Part shown: one piece after another, positions 1 through 10,000 of the stretch
Layout of the letters: the number at the start of each line of letters is the position of its first letter
How positions within the stretch are numbered: the first letter of the stretch is position 1
Made by a program: the position numbers and the translations under genes
Origin: Actinopolymorpha cephalotaxi
GTDB lineage: Bacteria; Actinomycetota; Actinomycetes; Propionibacteriales; Actinopolymorphaceae
Direction of reading: 5' to 3'
NCBI RefSeq assembly: GCF_013408535.1
Contig: NZ_JACBZA010000001.1
Coordinates: 3,432,850-3,496,849, forward strand
Length of the DNA: 64,000 nucleotides
The notes under the pieces: generated by a model
What the model saw: only the letters and a program-made list of their open reading frames with translations
The model's database searches: none
What the model was told of the DNA's origin: nothing

Positions 1-683
1 CGGCGGTCCAGGTCGCCCACAGCCATCTCCACCAGGACGTTCCCCCGCCGTCTCAGACGATGCCGTCCGTTCCCGCCGACCTGGACGCACTCGTGGAGTG
101 GGCGACGAACCGAGACCGGGAGCTGCGGCCCGTCGACGCCCAGGTTCTGCTCGACGAGGTGACGCATGTGCGGAGCTCGATGGCCCGGTCGGCGGACGCT
201 CTCGAAGCCACCTCGGCCCTCATGGCGGGGGCGGCGACCGGACCTTCCGGGACCGGCCGGAGCCGAGGCCACCGCCGGCTCGGCACCGCTCTCGCGCTCG
301 TGTCGGTGGCGGCGGTGACCGCGGCCGTGGTCTGGTGGCTCGGCGCGACCGGTCAGGTCGGGCAGGTCCCGGAGGTGGCTGGCACCCCGCACAACGACGC
401 GAGCCGAGTCGAGACGACCGGGCCGACGACCACGCCCAGGCCGCCGGCGGCGATCGCGCCACCCGAGGCGACCCGCACCGTTGCCGAACCGGGAACGGTG
501 GCCGTACCGGACGTTCGAAGACTCGGGACCGACGAGGCCAGGATGGCCTTGTCCGATGCGGGTTTCGAGGTGGAGATCCGTAAGAACCGGCCCTACGTCG
601 GCGGGAACATCGTCGTCCGCCAGTCCCCCGCCGCCGGTCGTTTCGTCAAGCCGGGTTCGAAAGTCGTCATCGTCATCGCCTGA
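1..683 (+). CDS. Serine/threonine protein kinase with PASTA domain (3' part only)
   Basis: The reading frame is open from base 3 at the window edge, so the catalytic domain lies mostly to the left. The first visible residues (AVQVAHSHLHQDVPPP) and the following ATNRDRELRPVDA resemble the last helices of an Hanks-type bacterial kinase (the subdomain XI arginine region: R-D-x-x-x-R-P). A linker leads to one transmembrane helix (about bases 285-355, LGTALALVSVAAVTAAVVWW), then a Pro/Thr-rich stalk and a single extracellular PASTA domain (from about base 500 to the stop). PASTA kinases of the PknB type sense cell-wall fragments and control division and peptidoglycan synthesis. Only one PASTA unit is present, fewer than in PknB itself, so this is probably an accessory paralogue. 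The ATG at base 60 is internal, not the start. Confidence 0.85.
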   Translation, partial: AVQVAHSHLHQDVPPPSQTMPSVPADLDALVEWATNRDRELRPVDAQVLLDEVTHVRSSMARSADALEATSALMAGAATGPSGTGRSRGHRRLGTALALVSVAAVTAAVVWWLGATGQVGQVPEVAGTPHNDASRVETTGPTTTPRPPAAIAPPEATRTVAEPGTVAVPDVRRLGTDEARMALSDAGFEVEIRKNRPYVGGNIVVRQSPAAGRFVKPGSKVVIVIA

Positions 684-713
684 CGGGGGCCGACCTTCCG
701 ACAACCGTCGCCG

Positions 714-2279
714 TCACTTCAGCGCCTTGTAGTCGTCGCCGGTGTAGTCCTTCGCCGGATCCCAGTTGCCGAACGCGTAGTCGTCGCGGGTCACCGTCGA
801 GCCCTTCTTCTTCGCGGTGGCGATGGCGGTGTCCAGCGCCGCGTCCAGCTTGGACTGCAGGCTCGCGAACTGCTTGCGGGGATCGCTCAACTGGCCGGTG
901 AGCAGGCCCTGCAGGACATCGGTCAGGTTGGGGGTCACGACCTTGAGGGCGATGTTCACCTTCGCGACGTCGGGGTTACGCAGCTCCGGACGCGGCGCCA
1001 CATGCATGCCGGCGTTGGCCAGCGCCACCGCGGCCTTGGCCTTCGGGTCGAGCAGACCCGGCTGGTCGGCCGCCTTGTTCGCCTCCGGCTGCAGCGACCG
1101 GAGATTGCCCTCGCTGAGGATGACCATCATCTTCTGACCCTCGGGCGATCCCATGTACGACAGGATCTGGCCGACCACGGTCGGGATCTTCGTGTGCGCG
1201 TACACCCAGCTGGAGTTGCTGCCCTCCAGGAACGGGACCAGGAACGGCTTTCCGTCCTGCGACGGGAGGGACGCGATGTCGTACTTCCACTGCGGGGCCG
1301 CCTTCTTCCAGGCGGGGATGTCCCATGGCCCGTTGAAGATCATGCCTGACTTGCCGGCGGTCATCTGCGCGCGGGCGTCCTTCTCCAGCATGGTGACGAA
1401 CCCCGACACCACGAGCTTGTCGGTGACGAGCTTGTCGAACAGCTCGTACGCCGCCATGAACTCGTCGGCGGTGTAGGCGTACTGCCCCGTCCGCAGGTCC
1501 ATCCCGTTGGCCGGAAGGGCGGTCCAGCCGGCCGTCAACGCCAGATAGCCGACGATTCCGCCGAGGCCGTCGCCGCCCGCCATCAGGCCGACCTTGCCGG
1601 TCTTGCGGACCTTCGTCAGCGCCACGGTGAGGTCGTCCCAGGTCCTGATCTGTTTGCCGGGATCGTCGTAACCGGCCGCCCTCATCACCGCGGTGTCGAA
1701 GATCGACATTCGTTCCAGTCGCCGGTTGGACGCGATCGGCCAGCTGTACACCCGGTCGTTGAAGATGCTGACGCCCGGGACGAGCACGTCGGATCCGAAG
1801 CGGGAACGCCAGGTGTCGAAGTCGGGGATCAGGTCGTCGATCGGACGTACCCAGCCCTCGTTGATCGCGACCTGCGGCGGCACGTCCTGCGGCAGCGCGA
1901 AGACGTCGGGCGCGCTCTTGTTCCTGATCCCGAGCGGCACCACCTGGTTGACGTTGTCCCAGCCGTTGCCGTCGTACTGCGTCCGTACGTTGGCGTGCTT
2001 GGCGGTGAACGCGTCCAGCACGCTCCGCTCCCACACCGACTTCAGGTCACCGCTGTCGACCCAGCGGAAGGTGACGTCGCCGGTCGGCAGCTTGCCCTTC
2101 AGATCGGGGAACCTGATCGCCTTGGGGTTGCTTCCCTTCGAGGCGCCACCGGAGCCGGAGCTCGTGCCGGAGCCGGTGTCGACCTGGCAGCCGGTGGCGA
2201 GCGCGGCGCCGGCCGCACCGATGAGCCCCAGCACGCCACGCCTGCTCAACCGTGCGTCGTTACTCTGCGGAGAACGCAT
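714..2279 (-). CDS. Sugar ABC transporter substrate-binding lipoprotein (family 1)
   Basis: 521 aa. The N-terminus has a twin-arginine motif (SRRGVLGLIG) and a lipobox ending in Cys (ALATGC), so it is a Tat-exported lipoprotein on the outer face of the membrane. The body resembles family-1 (MalE-like) binding proteins: ending strands such as PDVFALPQDVPPQVAINEGWV, and the hinge region MTAGKSGMIFNGPWDIP, are typical. It is the last gene of an operon (sulfatase, two permeases, this), 80 bases after the second permease, so it should deliver the oligosaccharide released by the neighbouring lyase. The start was chosen at the ATG with GGAGGG six bases upstream; the longer open frame upstream is only the antiframe of the permease gene. 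The exact ligand is unknown; context points to a sulfated oligosaccharide. Confidence 0.88.
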   Translation of the reverse strand: MRSPQSNDARLSRRGVLGLIGAAGAALATGCQVDTGSGTSSGSGGASKGSNPKAIRFPDLKGKLPTGDVTFRWVDSGDLKSVWERSVLDAFTAKHANVRTQYDGNGWDNVNQVVPLGIRNKSAPDVFALPQDVPPQVAINEGWVRPIDDLIPDFDTWRSRFGSDVLVPGVSIFNDRVYSWPIASNRRLERMSIFDTAVMRAAGYDDPGKQIRTWDDLTVALTKVRKTGKVGLMAGGDGLGGIVGYLALTAGWTALPANGMDLRTGQYAYTADEFMAAYELFDKLVTDKLVVSGFVTMLEKDARAQMTAGKSGMIFNGPWDIPAWKKAAPQWKYDIASLPSQDGKPFLVPFLEGSNSSWVYAHTKIPTVVGQILSYMGSPEGQKMMVILSEGNLRSLQPEANKAADQPGLLDPKAKAAVALANAGMHVAPRPELRNPDVAKVNIALKVVTPNLTDVLQGLLTGQLSDPRKQFASLQSKLDAALDTAIATAKKKGSTVTRDDYAFGNWDPAKDYTGDDYKALK

Positions 2280-2359
2280 GACAAACCCTCCTTCGGCGCT
2301 TCGGTCCTCGACCGCCGCGACTCCGTCCATTGCGACCACCGCAACCCGCGGTTGCGGTG

Positions 2360-3274
2360 TCACCCCTTCACCGCACCGGCGATGCTCTCCACGAAATGAC
2401 GTTGCAGCAGCAGGAAGACGACGATGATCGGCACCAGCGCGATGGTCGCCGCGGCGGTCATCACGCCCCAGTCGCTGAGGTACTGGCCGCGAAGGGCGTA
2501 GATGCCGACGGAGAGGGTCCGCAGCTCCGGCCGGGTGAGGGTGAGCACCAACGGGAGCAGGAAGTCGTTCCAGCTGTGCAGGAACTGCATGATCACGGCC
2601 GTCGCCGTCACCGGACGGGCAAGCGGCAGATAGACGGTGACGAAGGTGCGTACGAAGCCGGCGCCGTCGACCCGGGCGGCCTCCTCGAGCTCGGCCGGAA
2701 GCTGGGCGAAGTAGCCGGCGAACAACAGCACGGCGACGATGTTCACACCGCCCGCCTCGGCCAGCGTGACGCCCCACAGCGAGCCGGTCAGGTGCAGCCG
2801 GTCGATCAGGTCGTACACCGGAATGATGGTGTAACCCTCCGGCAGGAACACCGCCAGTGCGAACACCGCGATGATGACCTTCTTGCCGGCGAAGCGATAA
2901 CGGCCCAGTGCGTACCCCATCAGCGCGGCGGTGGTCACCGAGATCAGGATCGAGAAGCCCGTGACGAAGACGGTGTTGAAGAAGTAGCGGCCCATCTGCG
3001 CTTCGCGCCAGGCCTGGGTGTAGTTGCCGATCCGCAGGACCGGGCTGAACGGGCTGAGGGATCCGAAGATCTCGCTGGTGCTCTTCAGCGACGAGGAGAT
3101 CGTCCAGACGAACGGATAGACCCAGACGAGCACGATCGGCACCAGGATCAGCGAGATGATCAGCGCCCAGATCCGGTCCCGGCGGGAGAACCGCCGCTGC
3201 CGACCGGGGACGGGCGGCTTCCCACCGACCGGCCGCGGCGTGGTGGTGGTGGTCGACGACACGCTGCCGCTCAC
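2360..3274 (-). CDS. Sugar ABC transporter permease (MalG-like)
   Basis: 304 aa with a Pro-rich cytoplasmic N-terminus and about six membrane segments, the first at residues 34-58. The permease EAA loop, which docks on the ATPase, is clear: EEAARVDGAGFVRTFVTVYLPLARP. This is the MalG-type subunit of a CUT1 importer. The start overlaps the stop of the MalF-type gene by ATGA (bases 3271-3274), indicating translational coupling. No ATPase gene is present in this operon, as is usual for CUT1 systems of Actinobacteria, which share one MsiK-type ATPase encoded elsewhere. Confidence 0.92.
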   Translation of the reverse strand: MSGSVSSTTTTTPRPVGGKPPVPGRQRRFSRRDRIWALIISLILVPIVLVWVYPFVWTISSSLKSTSEIFGSLSPFSPVLRIGNYTQAWREAQMGRYFFNTVFVTGFSILISVTTAALMGYALGRYRFAGKKVIIAVFALAVFLPEGYTIIPVYDLIDRLHLTGSLWGVTLAEAGGVNIVAVLLFAGYFAQLPAELEEAARVDGAGFVRTFVTVYLPLARPVTATAVIMQFLHSWNDFLLPLVLTLTRPELRTLSVGIYALRGQYLSDWGVMTAAATIALVPIIVVFLLLQRHFVESIAGAVKG

Positions 3275-4254
3275 GCGACATCCCCTCTGGCCCTGCGAAG
3301 CTCACGCCGGGTCTCGGCGACCCGCCGGGCGCCCCACAGTTGGACGAGGGCGAACAGCAGGGTCACGGTGCCGAAGAAGCAGCCGGCCGCGGACGCGTAT
3401 CCCAGTCGCGGCACGCCGCCCGCCTCGTCGGCGGCGAAGGCGGTGCGGTAGATGAAGATCTCGGTCACCTGGGTGCTGAAGTACGGACCGCCGCGCGTCA
3501 TCGCCTGGATGATCGCGAACGCGTGCAGATTCTCCTTCGCCGTCAGCACGATGATGATCAACGCGAACGGCAGCAGGATGGGCATGGTGATGTGACGCGC
3601 CAGCTTCGCCCAGCCGGCGCCGTCGATGCGGGCCGCCTCGTAGTACTCCGCCGGCACCGTCTGCAGCGCGGCGAGCCAGTAGATCATGGTGATGCCGAAG
3701 TTCTTCCAGGTGTGCACGAGGAGCGCGGTCCAGATCGCGATCTTCGGATCGGACAGGAATCCCACCGGCGAGTCGGCCAGGCCGGTCCCGACCAGCACCG
3801 AGTTGGCCGGGCCGTTGTTCGGGCTCAGCACGAACGTCATCACCACGCCGATGATCGACGCCGACGCCATCACAGGAAGGAAGAACAACGTGCGGAAGGC
3901 GACCGACAGGCGCATCACCTGACTGTTCAGGATCACCGCCACGACCAGCGCCAAGCCGACCCGCAGCGGGGTGCCGACGAGTACGAAGATCATCGACCGG
4001 CCCAGCGCGGACCAGAACATCCCGTCGCCGAGCAGCTCGCGGTAGTTGCCCAGACCCACGAAGGTCATGTCGTTGTTGAAGCCGGACCAGTCCATCGTGG
4101 AGTACACCCACGACATCACCATCGGGTAGAAGGTGAACATCGCGGTGAGCACGAGCGCGGGCAGCAGGAACACGTAACACCAGCGGCCCGTGGTCCGCTG
4201 GTACCACCCGCCCACCCGGCGCTGAGCAGCCGAGTGGGCCTCGAGCACGGTCAT
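3271..4254 (-). CDS. Sugar ABC transporter permease (MalF-like)
   Basis: 327 aa. Six membrane spans begin at about residue 25 (CYVFLLPALVLTAMFTFYP) and the EAA loop reads YYEAARIDGAGWAKLARHITMP. It pairs with the MalG-type protein encoded next. The ATG overlaps the sulfatase stop (ATGA, bases 4251-4254), so sulfatase and transporter are co-translated, strong evidence that the sulfatase acts on what this transporter imports. The open frame continues upstream only as the antiframe of the sulfatase. Confidence 0.92.
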   Translation of the reverse strand: MTVLEAHSAAQRRVGGWYQRTTGRWCYVFLLPALVLTAMFTFYPMVMSWVYSTMDWSGFNNDMTFVGLGNYRELLGDGMFWSALGRSMIFVLVGTPLRVGLALVVAVILNSQVMRLSVAFRTLFFLPVMASASIIGVVMTFVLSPNNGPANSVLVGTGLADSPVGFLSDPKIAIWTALLVHTWKNFGITMIYWLAALQTVPAEYYEAARIDGAGWAKLARHITMPILLPFALIIIVLTAKENLHAFAIIQAMTRGGPYFSTQVTEIFIYRTAFAADEAGGVPRLGYASAAGCFFGTVTLLFALVQLWGARRVAETRRELRRARGDVA

Positions 4255-5792
4255 CCGGATCCCTTGCCGAGCAGGGCGGTGAGGTCGGAGCGTTCGGTCT
4301 GTGCCGGTCTGCCGGTGACGAGCCGGCCGTCGGCCACGTATCCTTCCTCGCGGCCGGTCAGGTAGCCGACCAGTCGTCGCCGCCAGTCCTCGACCTCCGC
4401 CTGCCTGCCGGAGTCCCCGACCAGGTTGTGGAGTTCCTGCGGATCCTCCTCGAGGTCGAAGAACTGCTCCTTGCCCTCGGCCGACGCCCACAGGTACTTC
4501 CGGCGGCCGTCGGTGACCCACTGCAGGGACTGGTCGAAGTGGGTGTGCTCGCCGTGGATCTCGCTCCGCCAGGTCTGCGGGCGACTCCCCCGTACGTACG
4601 GCATCAGGCTGGCGCCGTCGACCGAGTCCGGGATCGGCACGCCGGCCATCTCCAGCACGGTCGGCATGATGTCGCGCAACTCCGTGACGTCGTTGACCAC
4701 GGCCGACCGGGGCGCGTCCGGGGTGAACCGCGGGGCGGGCCGGACGATCATCGGCACGTGCGCACTGCCCTCGAAGCCGACGGACTTCCGGTACATGTCG
4801 TGGTCGCCCATCATGTCGCCGTGGTCGGACACGAAGACGATGGCCGTGTCGTCCAGCAGTTCGTGGTCGGCGAGCCCTTCGAGCAGCCGGTTGAGCTGGA
4901 CGTCGATGTGACTGATCAGGCCGTAGTAGCCGGTGGTCGTCCGGTGGTGTGACTCCGGATCCAGCCGGCCCATCACGGTCTGGTGGTAGTTGTCCCGGCG
5001 GAACTCCGCGAAGTCCTCGATCCAGTCGCCGCGAGGCGGCTCGACCCGCTCCCGGCTGTAGTACTGGTCCCACGCCCACTGCGGCGGGTTGAACGGTGCG
5101 TGCGGGCGGTGGAACGACACATAGCTGAAGAACGGCACCGTCGGGTCGCGGCGACCCAGCCAGTCCAGGGTCTCGTGCACCACCCAGTTGGTCGGGTGCA
5201 GGTATTCGTCGCGGTTCCACGGCAGCGCCACCATGGAGTTGCAGCCCACTCCGTCGTCGAAGTAGTCGGCGTGGGCGTCCATCCCGGGCTGCCTGCGCAG
5301 CCAGGTCAGGTAGTCGTCGTTGGCCTCGAGGTTACGGCCGCCGTAGCGGCGGCCGAAGTGGAGGAAGCCGTCGTGCAGGCGTACGTCGTCGAAGCCGCAC
5401 CGGGACCGCTCCGGGAAGACGTGCATCTTGCCGATCGCCTGGGTCTGGTAGCCATGCTCGCGCAGCACACCCTGCATGGTCACCGGATGCGCCTCGGTGA
5501 AAGGGATGCCGTCGCGGTAGCCGGTCCGGCCGTGCCGCTCCTGGGACTGCCCGGTGAAGAGCGCGACGCGGCCGGGCACACACGTCGGGGTGGCGGAGTA
5601 GGCCCGCGCGAACCGGGTGCCCTGACCGGCGATGTCGTCCAGGTGTGGCGTCTTCACCACCGGATGCCCGGCGCAGGAAAGGGCGTCGCCGCGCATCTGG
5701 TCGACACAGATCACCATCACGTTGGGCCTGTCGTGACGGCGCGCACGGCTGCCGGACTGGCGAGTGTTCGAGCCGTATGACGGCAGCGCCAT
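4251..5792 (-). CDS. Sulfatase (type I, formylglycine-dependent), cytoplasmic
   Basis: 513 aa from the ATG at 5792, which follows GGGGAGGTAGGA; an in-frame start at 5840 would add 16 residues but overlaps the operator. The alkaline-phosphatase-fold sulfatase signature is present: metal ligand Asp in VICVDQMRG near residue 31, the modifiable Cys of C-V-P-G-R at residue 71 (fits the CxPxR rule for conversion to formylglycine), and the C-terminal metal motif SDHGDMMGDHDMYRKS. No signal peptide is visible, so it should desulfate oligosaccharides after import. It is the first gene of the operon with the MalFG-type permeases and binding protein and faces a LacI regulator. Substrate specificity (hexose or hexosamine position) cannot be read from sequence. 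Confidence 0.9.
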   Translation of the reverse strand: MALPSYGSNTRQSGSRARRHDRPNVMVICVDQMRGDALSCAGHPVVKTPHLDDIAGQGTRFARAYSATPTCVPGRVALFTGQSQERHGRTGYRDGIPFTEAHPVTMQGVLREHGYQTQAIGKMHVFPERSRCGFDDVRLHDGFLHFGRRYGGRNLEANDDYLTWLRRQPGMDAHADYFDDGVGCNSMVALPWNRDEYLHPTNWVVHETLDWLGRRDPTVPFFSYVSFHRPHAPFNPPQWAWDQYYSRERVEPPRGDWIEDFAEFRRDNYHQTVMGRLDPESHHRTTTGYYGLISHIDVQLNRLLEGLADHELLDDTAIVFVSDHGDMMGDHDMYRKSVGFEGSAHVPMIVRPAPRFTPDAPRSAVVNDVTELRDIMPTVLEMAGVPIPDSVDGASLMPYVRGSRPQTWRSEIHGEHTHFDQSLQWVTDGRRKYLWASAEGKEQFFDLEEDPQELHNLVGDSGRQAEVEDWRRRLVGYLTGREEGYVADGRLVTGRPAQTERSDLTALLGKGSG

Positions 5793-5822
5793 TCCTACCT
5801 CCCCGATCGGAAATGAGGTGTC

Positions 5823-5838
5823 GGTTATGCGCCTAACC
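5823..5838. promoter_or_regulatory. Probable LacI-family operator between divergent genes
   Basis: GGTTATGCGCCTAACC is a 16-base inverted repeat with one mismatched pair and a central GC step, the layout of LacI/GalR operators. It sits 31 bases upstream of the sulfatase start and 72 bases upstream of the LacI-type gene, so binding could control both. Seen in sequence; binding is inferred. Confidence 0.55.
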
Positions 5839-5909
5839 AACCACCACTATGCCATGCTGTCAATGCCCTGCTCCAGATGTCGTCGCGCCCGTGTGGTAAC
5901 TCCTGAGAG

Positions 5910-6938
5910 GTGACGTTGAAACCCCGTCGAGCCACGCAGGCCGATGTCGCGCGGGCCGCGCGCGTGTCGGTCGCGACGGTCTCCTACGTCGCGAGCGGCC
6001 GCGCGAACCGGAAGAACCCGGCAACACCCGAGGTCACCGCCCGGGTCCTGCGGGCGATGCGGGAGCTCGACTACACCCCGGCCCGTTCCGGCCGGGTGCT
6101 GGCGCGCAACCGCACCGGTCTCGTGGCGGTGGCGGCGTACACGCCCTTCAATCCCTGGGCACTGGGGCTGATCACCCAGATCGAGGGGGTCGCGGCCGAT
6201 CACGGGCTCGGCGTCGTCATCCAGCGGTACGGCCACACCGAGAACGCCGCCGACCTGATCGAGACCCACCTGCTCGAGGGCCTGGCCGACGCCGCGGTGG
6301 TCGTTGGTTCACCCTCGTTCGGCGCGGGGCGGCTGTACCGGATCGGACGGCGGATCCCGCTGCTCGCGGTCCACCACTCGTACCGTCCGCGCGGTTTCGA
6401 CGTCATGGTGCAGCAGGAGGCGACCGCGGTCCGGGAAGCCGCCGAGCATCTGGTCCGGCTCGGCGTCGAACGGCCGGCCTTCCTCGACGTACCCGACACC
6501 GGGGACCACCCGCGGCGCGACGCGTTCGTGGAGACCTTCCTCGAGCACGGCTACAAGCCGGGCTCGATCACCGTCGTCCAGGACCGCGAGAACGCGTTCA
6601 CCGGCTTTCTCGACTCCCGGCATCTGGCCACGGACCTGCTCACCCGGTCACCGGGCAGGAGGCCCGACGCCATCATGGCCAACTCCGACCGGGCCGCGAT
6701 CGCCACCATGTGGGCCGCCATGCAGCTCGGCATCTCCATCCCGCAGGAGCTGAAGGTGATCGGGGCCGGCAACATCCCCGAAGGCGCAGACCTCCGGCCG
6801 GCACTCACCACCGTGGGCAGTGCGGTCGAGGAGTTCCGGCCGGCAGTGGAACGCCTGATCGAGCGGATCGACGATCCCGGGATGCGTACCGGCACCCTCA
6901 AGGTGCCGTGGCGGCTGATCCTGCGAGACTCCGCCTGA
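5910..6938 (+). CDS. LacI-family transcriptional regulator
   Basis: 342 aa from GTG 5910; a TTG at 5916 is an equally good start because GAGAGG lies five bases before it. The N-terminal helix-turn-helix is canonical (QADVARAARVSVATVSYVAS) followed by the hinge helix region (TPARSGRVLA). The rest is the periplasmic-binding-protein-like effector domain of GalR/LacI regulators. It is divergent from the sulfatase/transporter operon and directly upstream of the lyase gene, so it is the likely local repressor, released by an oligosaccharide of the polymer. A palindromic operator lies in the 117-base divergent promoter region. Confidence 0.92.
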   Translation: MTLKPRRATQADVARAARVSVATVSYVASGRANRKNPATPEVTARVLRAMRELDYTPARSGRVLARNRTGLVAVAAYTPFNPWALGLITQIEGVAADHGLGVVIQRYGHTENAADLIETHLLEGLADAAVVVGSPSFGAGRLYRIGRRIPLLAVHHSYRPRGFDVMVQQEATAVREAAEHLVRLGVERPAFLDVPDTGDHPRRDAFVETFLEHGYKPGSITVVQDRENAFTGFLDSRHLATDLLTRSPGRRPDAIMANSDRAAIATMWAAMQLGISIPQELKVIGAGNIPEGADLRPALTTVGSAVEEFRPAVERLIERIDDPGMRTGTLKVPWRLILRDSA

Positions 6939-7083
6939 CCGACTCCGCGGTGGGACTCGGGTTCTGCCGGCGCTGTCCCGCTGGGTGGCCCGGTGCGGCC
7001 ACCTTGGCACTTTAGGTCTTGCCCGAAACCTGGCCCGCGCTTTACCTTCGGGCTCCAGGAGCGGGACAGAACGAGGTGCTTCC

Positions 7084-10000
7084 ATGAGCGGTTACACCGA
7101 TCCCATGCCACCCTCGCCGACTGGTTTCCGGCCCAGTCGCCGCGATGTGCTGCGCTACGGCATGTTCCTCGGCTCGGCCGCGATGCTGCCGTCGCTCGCC
7201 CCCGACCTTGCCGCTGCGGCTGTGCCGGCGACTGCAACTGGGCCGACGACCGGGGCGACGGTCGCGCTGGCTGACGTACCGACCAAGACGAAGCCGACCG
7301 TCTACACCGCCGAGATGGTGGCTGCGGCCCGCCGTAACGTCGAGCAGTACGACTGGGCGAAGGAACTGCGTGACACGGCTGCCGCGAAGGCCGATCGACT
7401 TCTCGCGAAAGGCGACGACTGGCTGTGGAAGCTGGTCACCGGGCAGGGCGTACCCCGCAGTTACGCGGTCAACCAGGACCTCGGCTCCCCCGTCACCGGC
7501 AAGGACATCTACCGGTTCGGCAACTACCCGTGGCTCACCGACCCGGACAAGCCGTGGAAACTCATCGACCCGTCGGTGCCGGAGGACTCCGGGCTGCCGC
7601 GGATTTACCCGACCAACGACTTCGGCGCGTTCTACGCGAGCGGACTGGACGAACACGGCAACTTCGACCGGGCGCGCGCCGACCGCAGCCTGCTGGTGAA
7701 CGAGCTGTACCCGGAGAAGGGTCCGACGTGGGGCGTCGACGACGGCTTCGGCTGGGTCGACGACGACGGCGACAAGTGGACGTTCGTCCCGTACTACAAC
7801 CACTGGGTGGTCTGGTACAGCGCCAACGCGCTCTATGCCGGTGCGGCCTCCATCTACAACGGCCTGCCCGCGCTGCGCGACGCCTACCTCACCACCGGAG
7901 ACGTCAAGTACGCCCACGCCGGACTGATTCTGCTCGACCGGATCGCCGACGTTTACCCGTCGATGGACACCACTCCGTACAAGCGGTCGGACGGCTACCT
8001 GCACTCCGACGGCCTCAGCGGCAGAGGAAAGGTGGTCGGCTGCATCTGGGAGACCGGAATCTCCCAGATGATCTGCGACGCCTACGACGCCTTCTTCCCG
8101 GCGATCGCGGACGCGGACGAGGCCGACGTCGTGCCGTTCCTGTCGGAGAAGGCCAGGCAGTACGGTCTTGCACCGAAGGACTCTCCGGCCGCGATCCGGG
8201 TGAACATCGAGAACGGCATCCTCCGGCAGGTGTACCCGAACGTCCAGGCCGGGAAGATCCGCGGCAACTTCGGCATGCACCAGCGGTCGGTCACTCTCGC
8301 CGGAGTCGTGCTGGACGCACCGTCGGAGACCAAGGCGTGGATCGACTTCGTCTTCAGAACCGGGAGCGTAGGGCCGCCGCCCGAGTACCGCGTGTCCGGC
8401 GGTGACGTCTTCCGCACCCTCGTGGATGTCGTGGACCGCGACGGAATGGGCAACGAGGCCTCGCCGGGATACAACCGGCTGTGGATCGGCCACATCCGCG
8501 GTATCGCCGACGTCCTCGACGGGTACGACGGATACCCCGCGGCGGATCTCTATCAGCACCCGAAGTTCGCGAAAATGTTCCAGGGAATGCATCCGCTGGT
8601 GATGCTGGGCGCCTACGTGCCACAGATCGGCGACACAGGCTCGACCGGCATGCCCGGCCTGTTCGGCTCCCCGAACGAGTTCTTCAACTTCTACGAGAAG
8701 TTCGGCCTGCCCGAATACGCCCAGATGGCCTACCTGATGAACGGCAACAGCGCCGACAACCTCTACGGCAACCTCTTCAGCCCGGACGTCTCCGGTGTAC
8801 AGCAGCGCATCCGCGAGGTCATCGCCAAGCACGGCCCCTGGCAGCCACCCAGTGAGAACCTCACCGGGTACGGCATCGCCATGCTGCGTGACGGCGCCGG
8901 GAGCAGAGCGCGTGACCTGTGGGTCTACTACGGCCGCACCCCGGGGCACGGGCACCTCGACGCGCTCAACCTCGGCATGCACGGTTTCGGCGTGGACCTG
9001 TTGCCAGACCTCGGCTATCCGGAGTTCGCCGACGCCAGCATCCGTACGCAGGAGTGGAACCAGAACACCGTCGCGCACAACACGGTGGTGGTGGACAGGA
9101 AGCCACAGACCGAGCAATGGGTGGGCACACCGCACGGCTTCGCAGCCGGTGACCGCGTCCAGGTGAGCGACACCTCGGCGCCGGCGGCGTACACCCAGAC
9201 CAGCACCTACCGTCGGGTCTCGGCGATGGTGAAGGTCGACGACACCGACTTCTACGCAGTGGACGTCTTCCGGGCTGTCGGCGGCACGGACCACCACTTC
9301 TCGTTCCACGCCGCGGAGGGCCCCGCGACGGCCGAGGGACTCACACTGACCCGGCAGCCCACGGGCACCTATGCCGGGCCGGACGTACCCATGCCGTCCG
9401 ATGACGCGCCGTTCCGCAGCAACGCCAGCGGCTTCGACTGGCTGGACAACGTGTCCCGCGACACCCACCCCACCGGGCCGTTCAGCATCGACTGGAAGGT
9501 CAAGGACACCTGGGGAGTGCACGACCCCGCCCCGAACCTCCATCTGCGACTGACCATGCTGTCCGACGTGGACGACGTGGCGATCTGCGACGGAACACCG
9601 CCCCGCAACAAGCCGGGCAATCCGGCGAAGCTGCGCTACCTCATAGCGCACCGGCAGGCCTCCGCGGGGCAACAGCTCACCAGCCAGTTCGTCTCTCTGG
9701 TCGAGCCGTACGTCGACCGCCGGGTGGTGCGCTCGGTCTCGGCACTGCCGGTGCGAGCCATTGACGGCACGATTGCCCCGCACGAGGTGACGGCGATACG
9801 CGTGGAGCTGACCAACGGCCGCGTCGACCACATCGTCAGCTCGCTGCGGACCGAAGTGATGCTGAAGATCGATCTCGACAACCGCAAGGAGCTCAGGTTC
9901 CGGGGTTCCTTCGGCTTCTACTCCACCCATGGCTCGGAGCCTGTGTACGCCTGGACCCACGGGGCGAGCTTCCTGGGACCGTTGCCACAGATGCAGGGCC

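Noticed and set aside
2360-3305. Apparent 863-aa fusion extending the 714-2279 binding protein upstream
   Set aside because: The extra N-terminal part is the wrong frame of the MalG-type permease; the true start has its own ribosome site and Tat-lipoprotein signal at 2279.
3340-4365. His/Asp-rich plus-strand frame (HRHRRGDD-like composition)
   Set aside because: Antisense of the MalF-type permease; low-complexity composition is a by-product of GC-rich codons, not a metal-binding protein.
7042-9960. Long minus-strand open frame antisense to the heparinase-type gene
   Set aside because: Arg/Val/His-rich composition without domain motifs; a typical high-GC shadow of the codon-biased gene on the other strand, as are the long antisense frames at 13418-16225, 30084-32144, 46486-48357 and 52201-55032.
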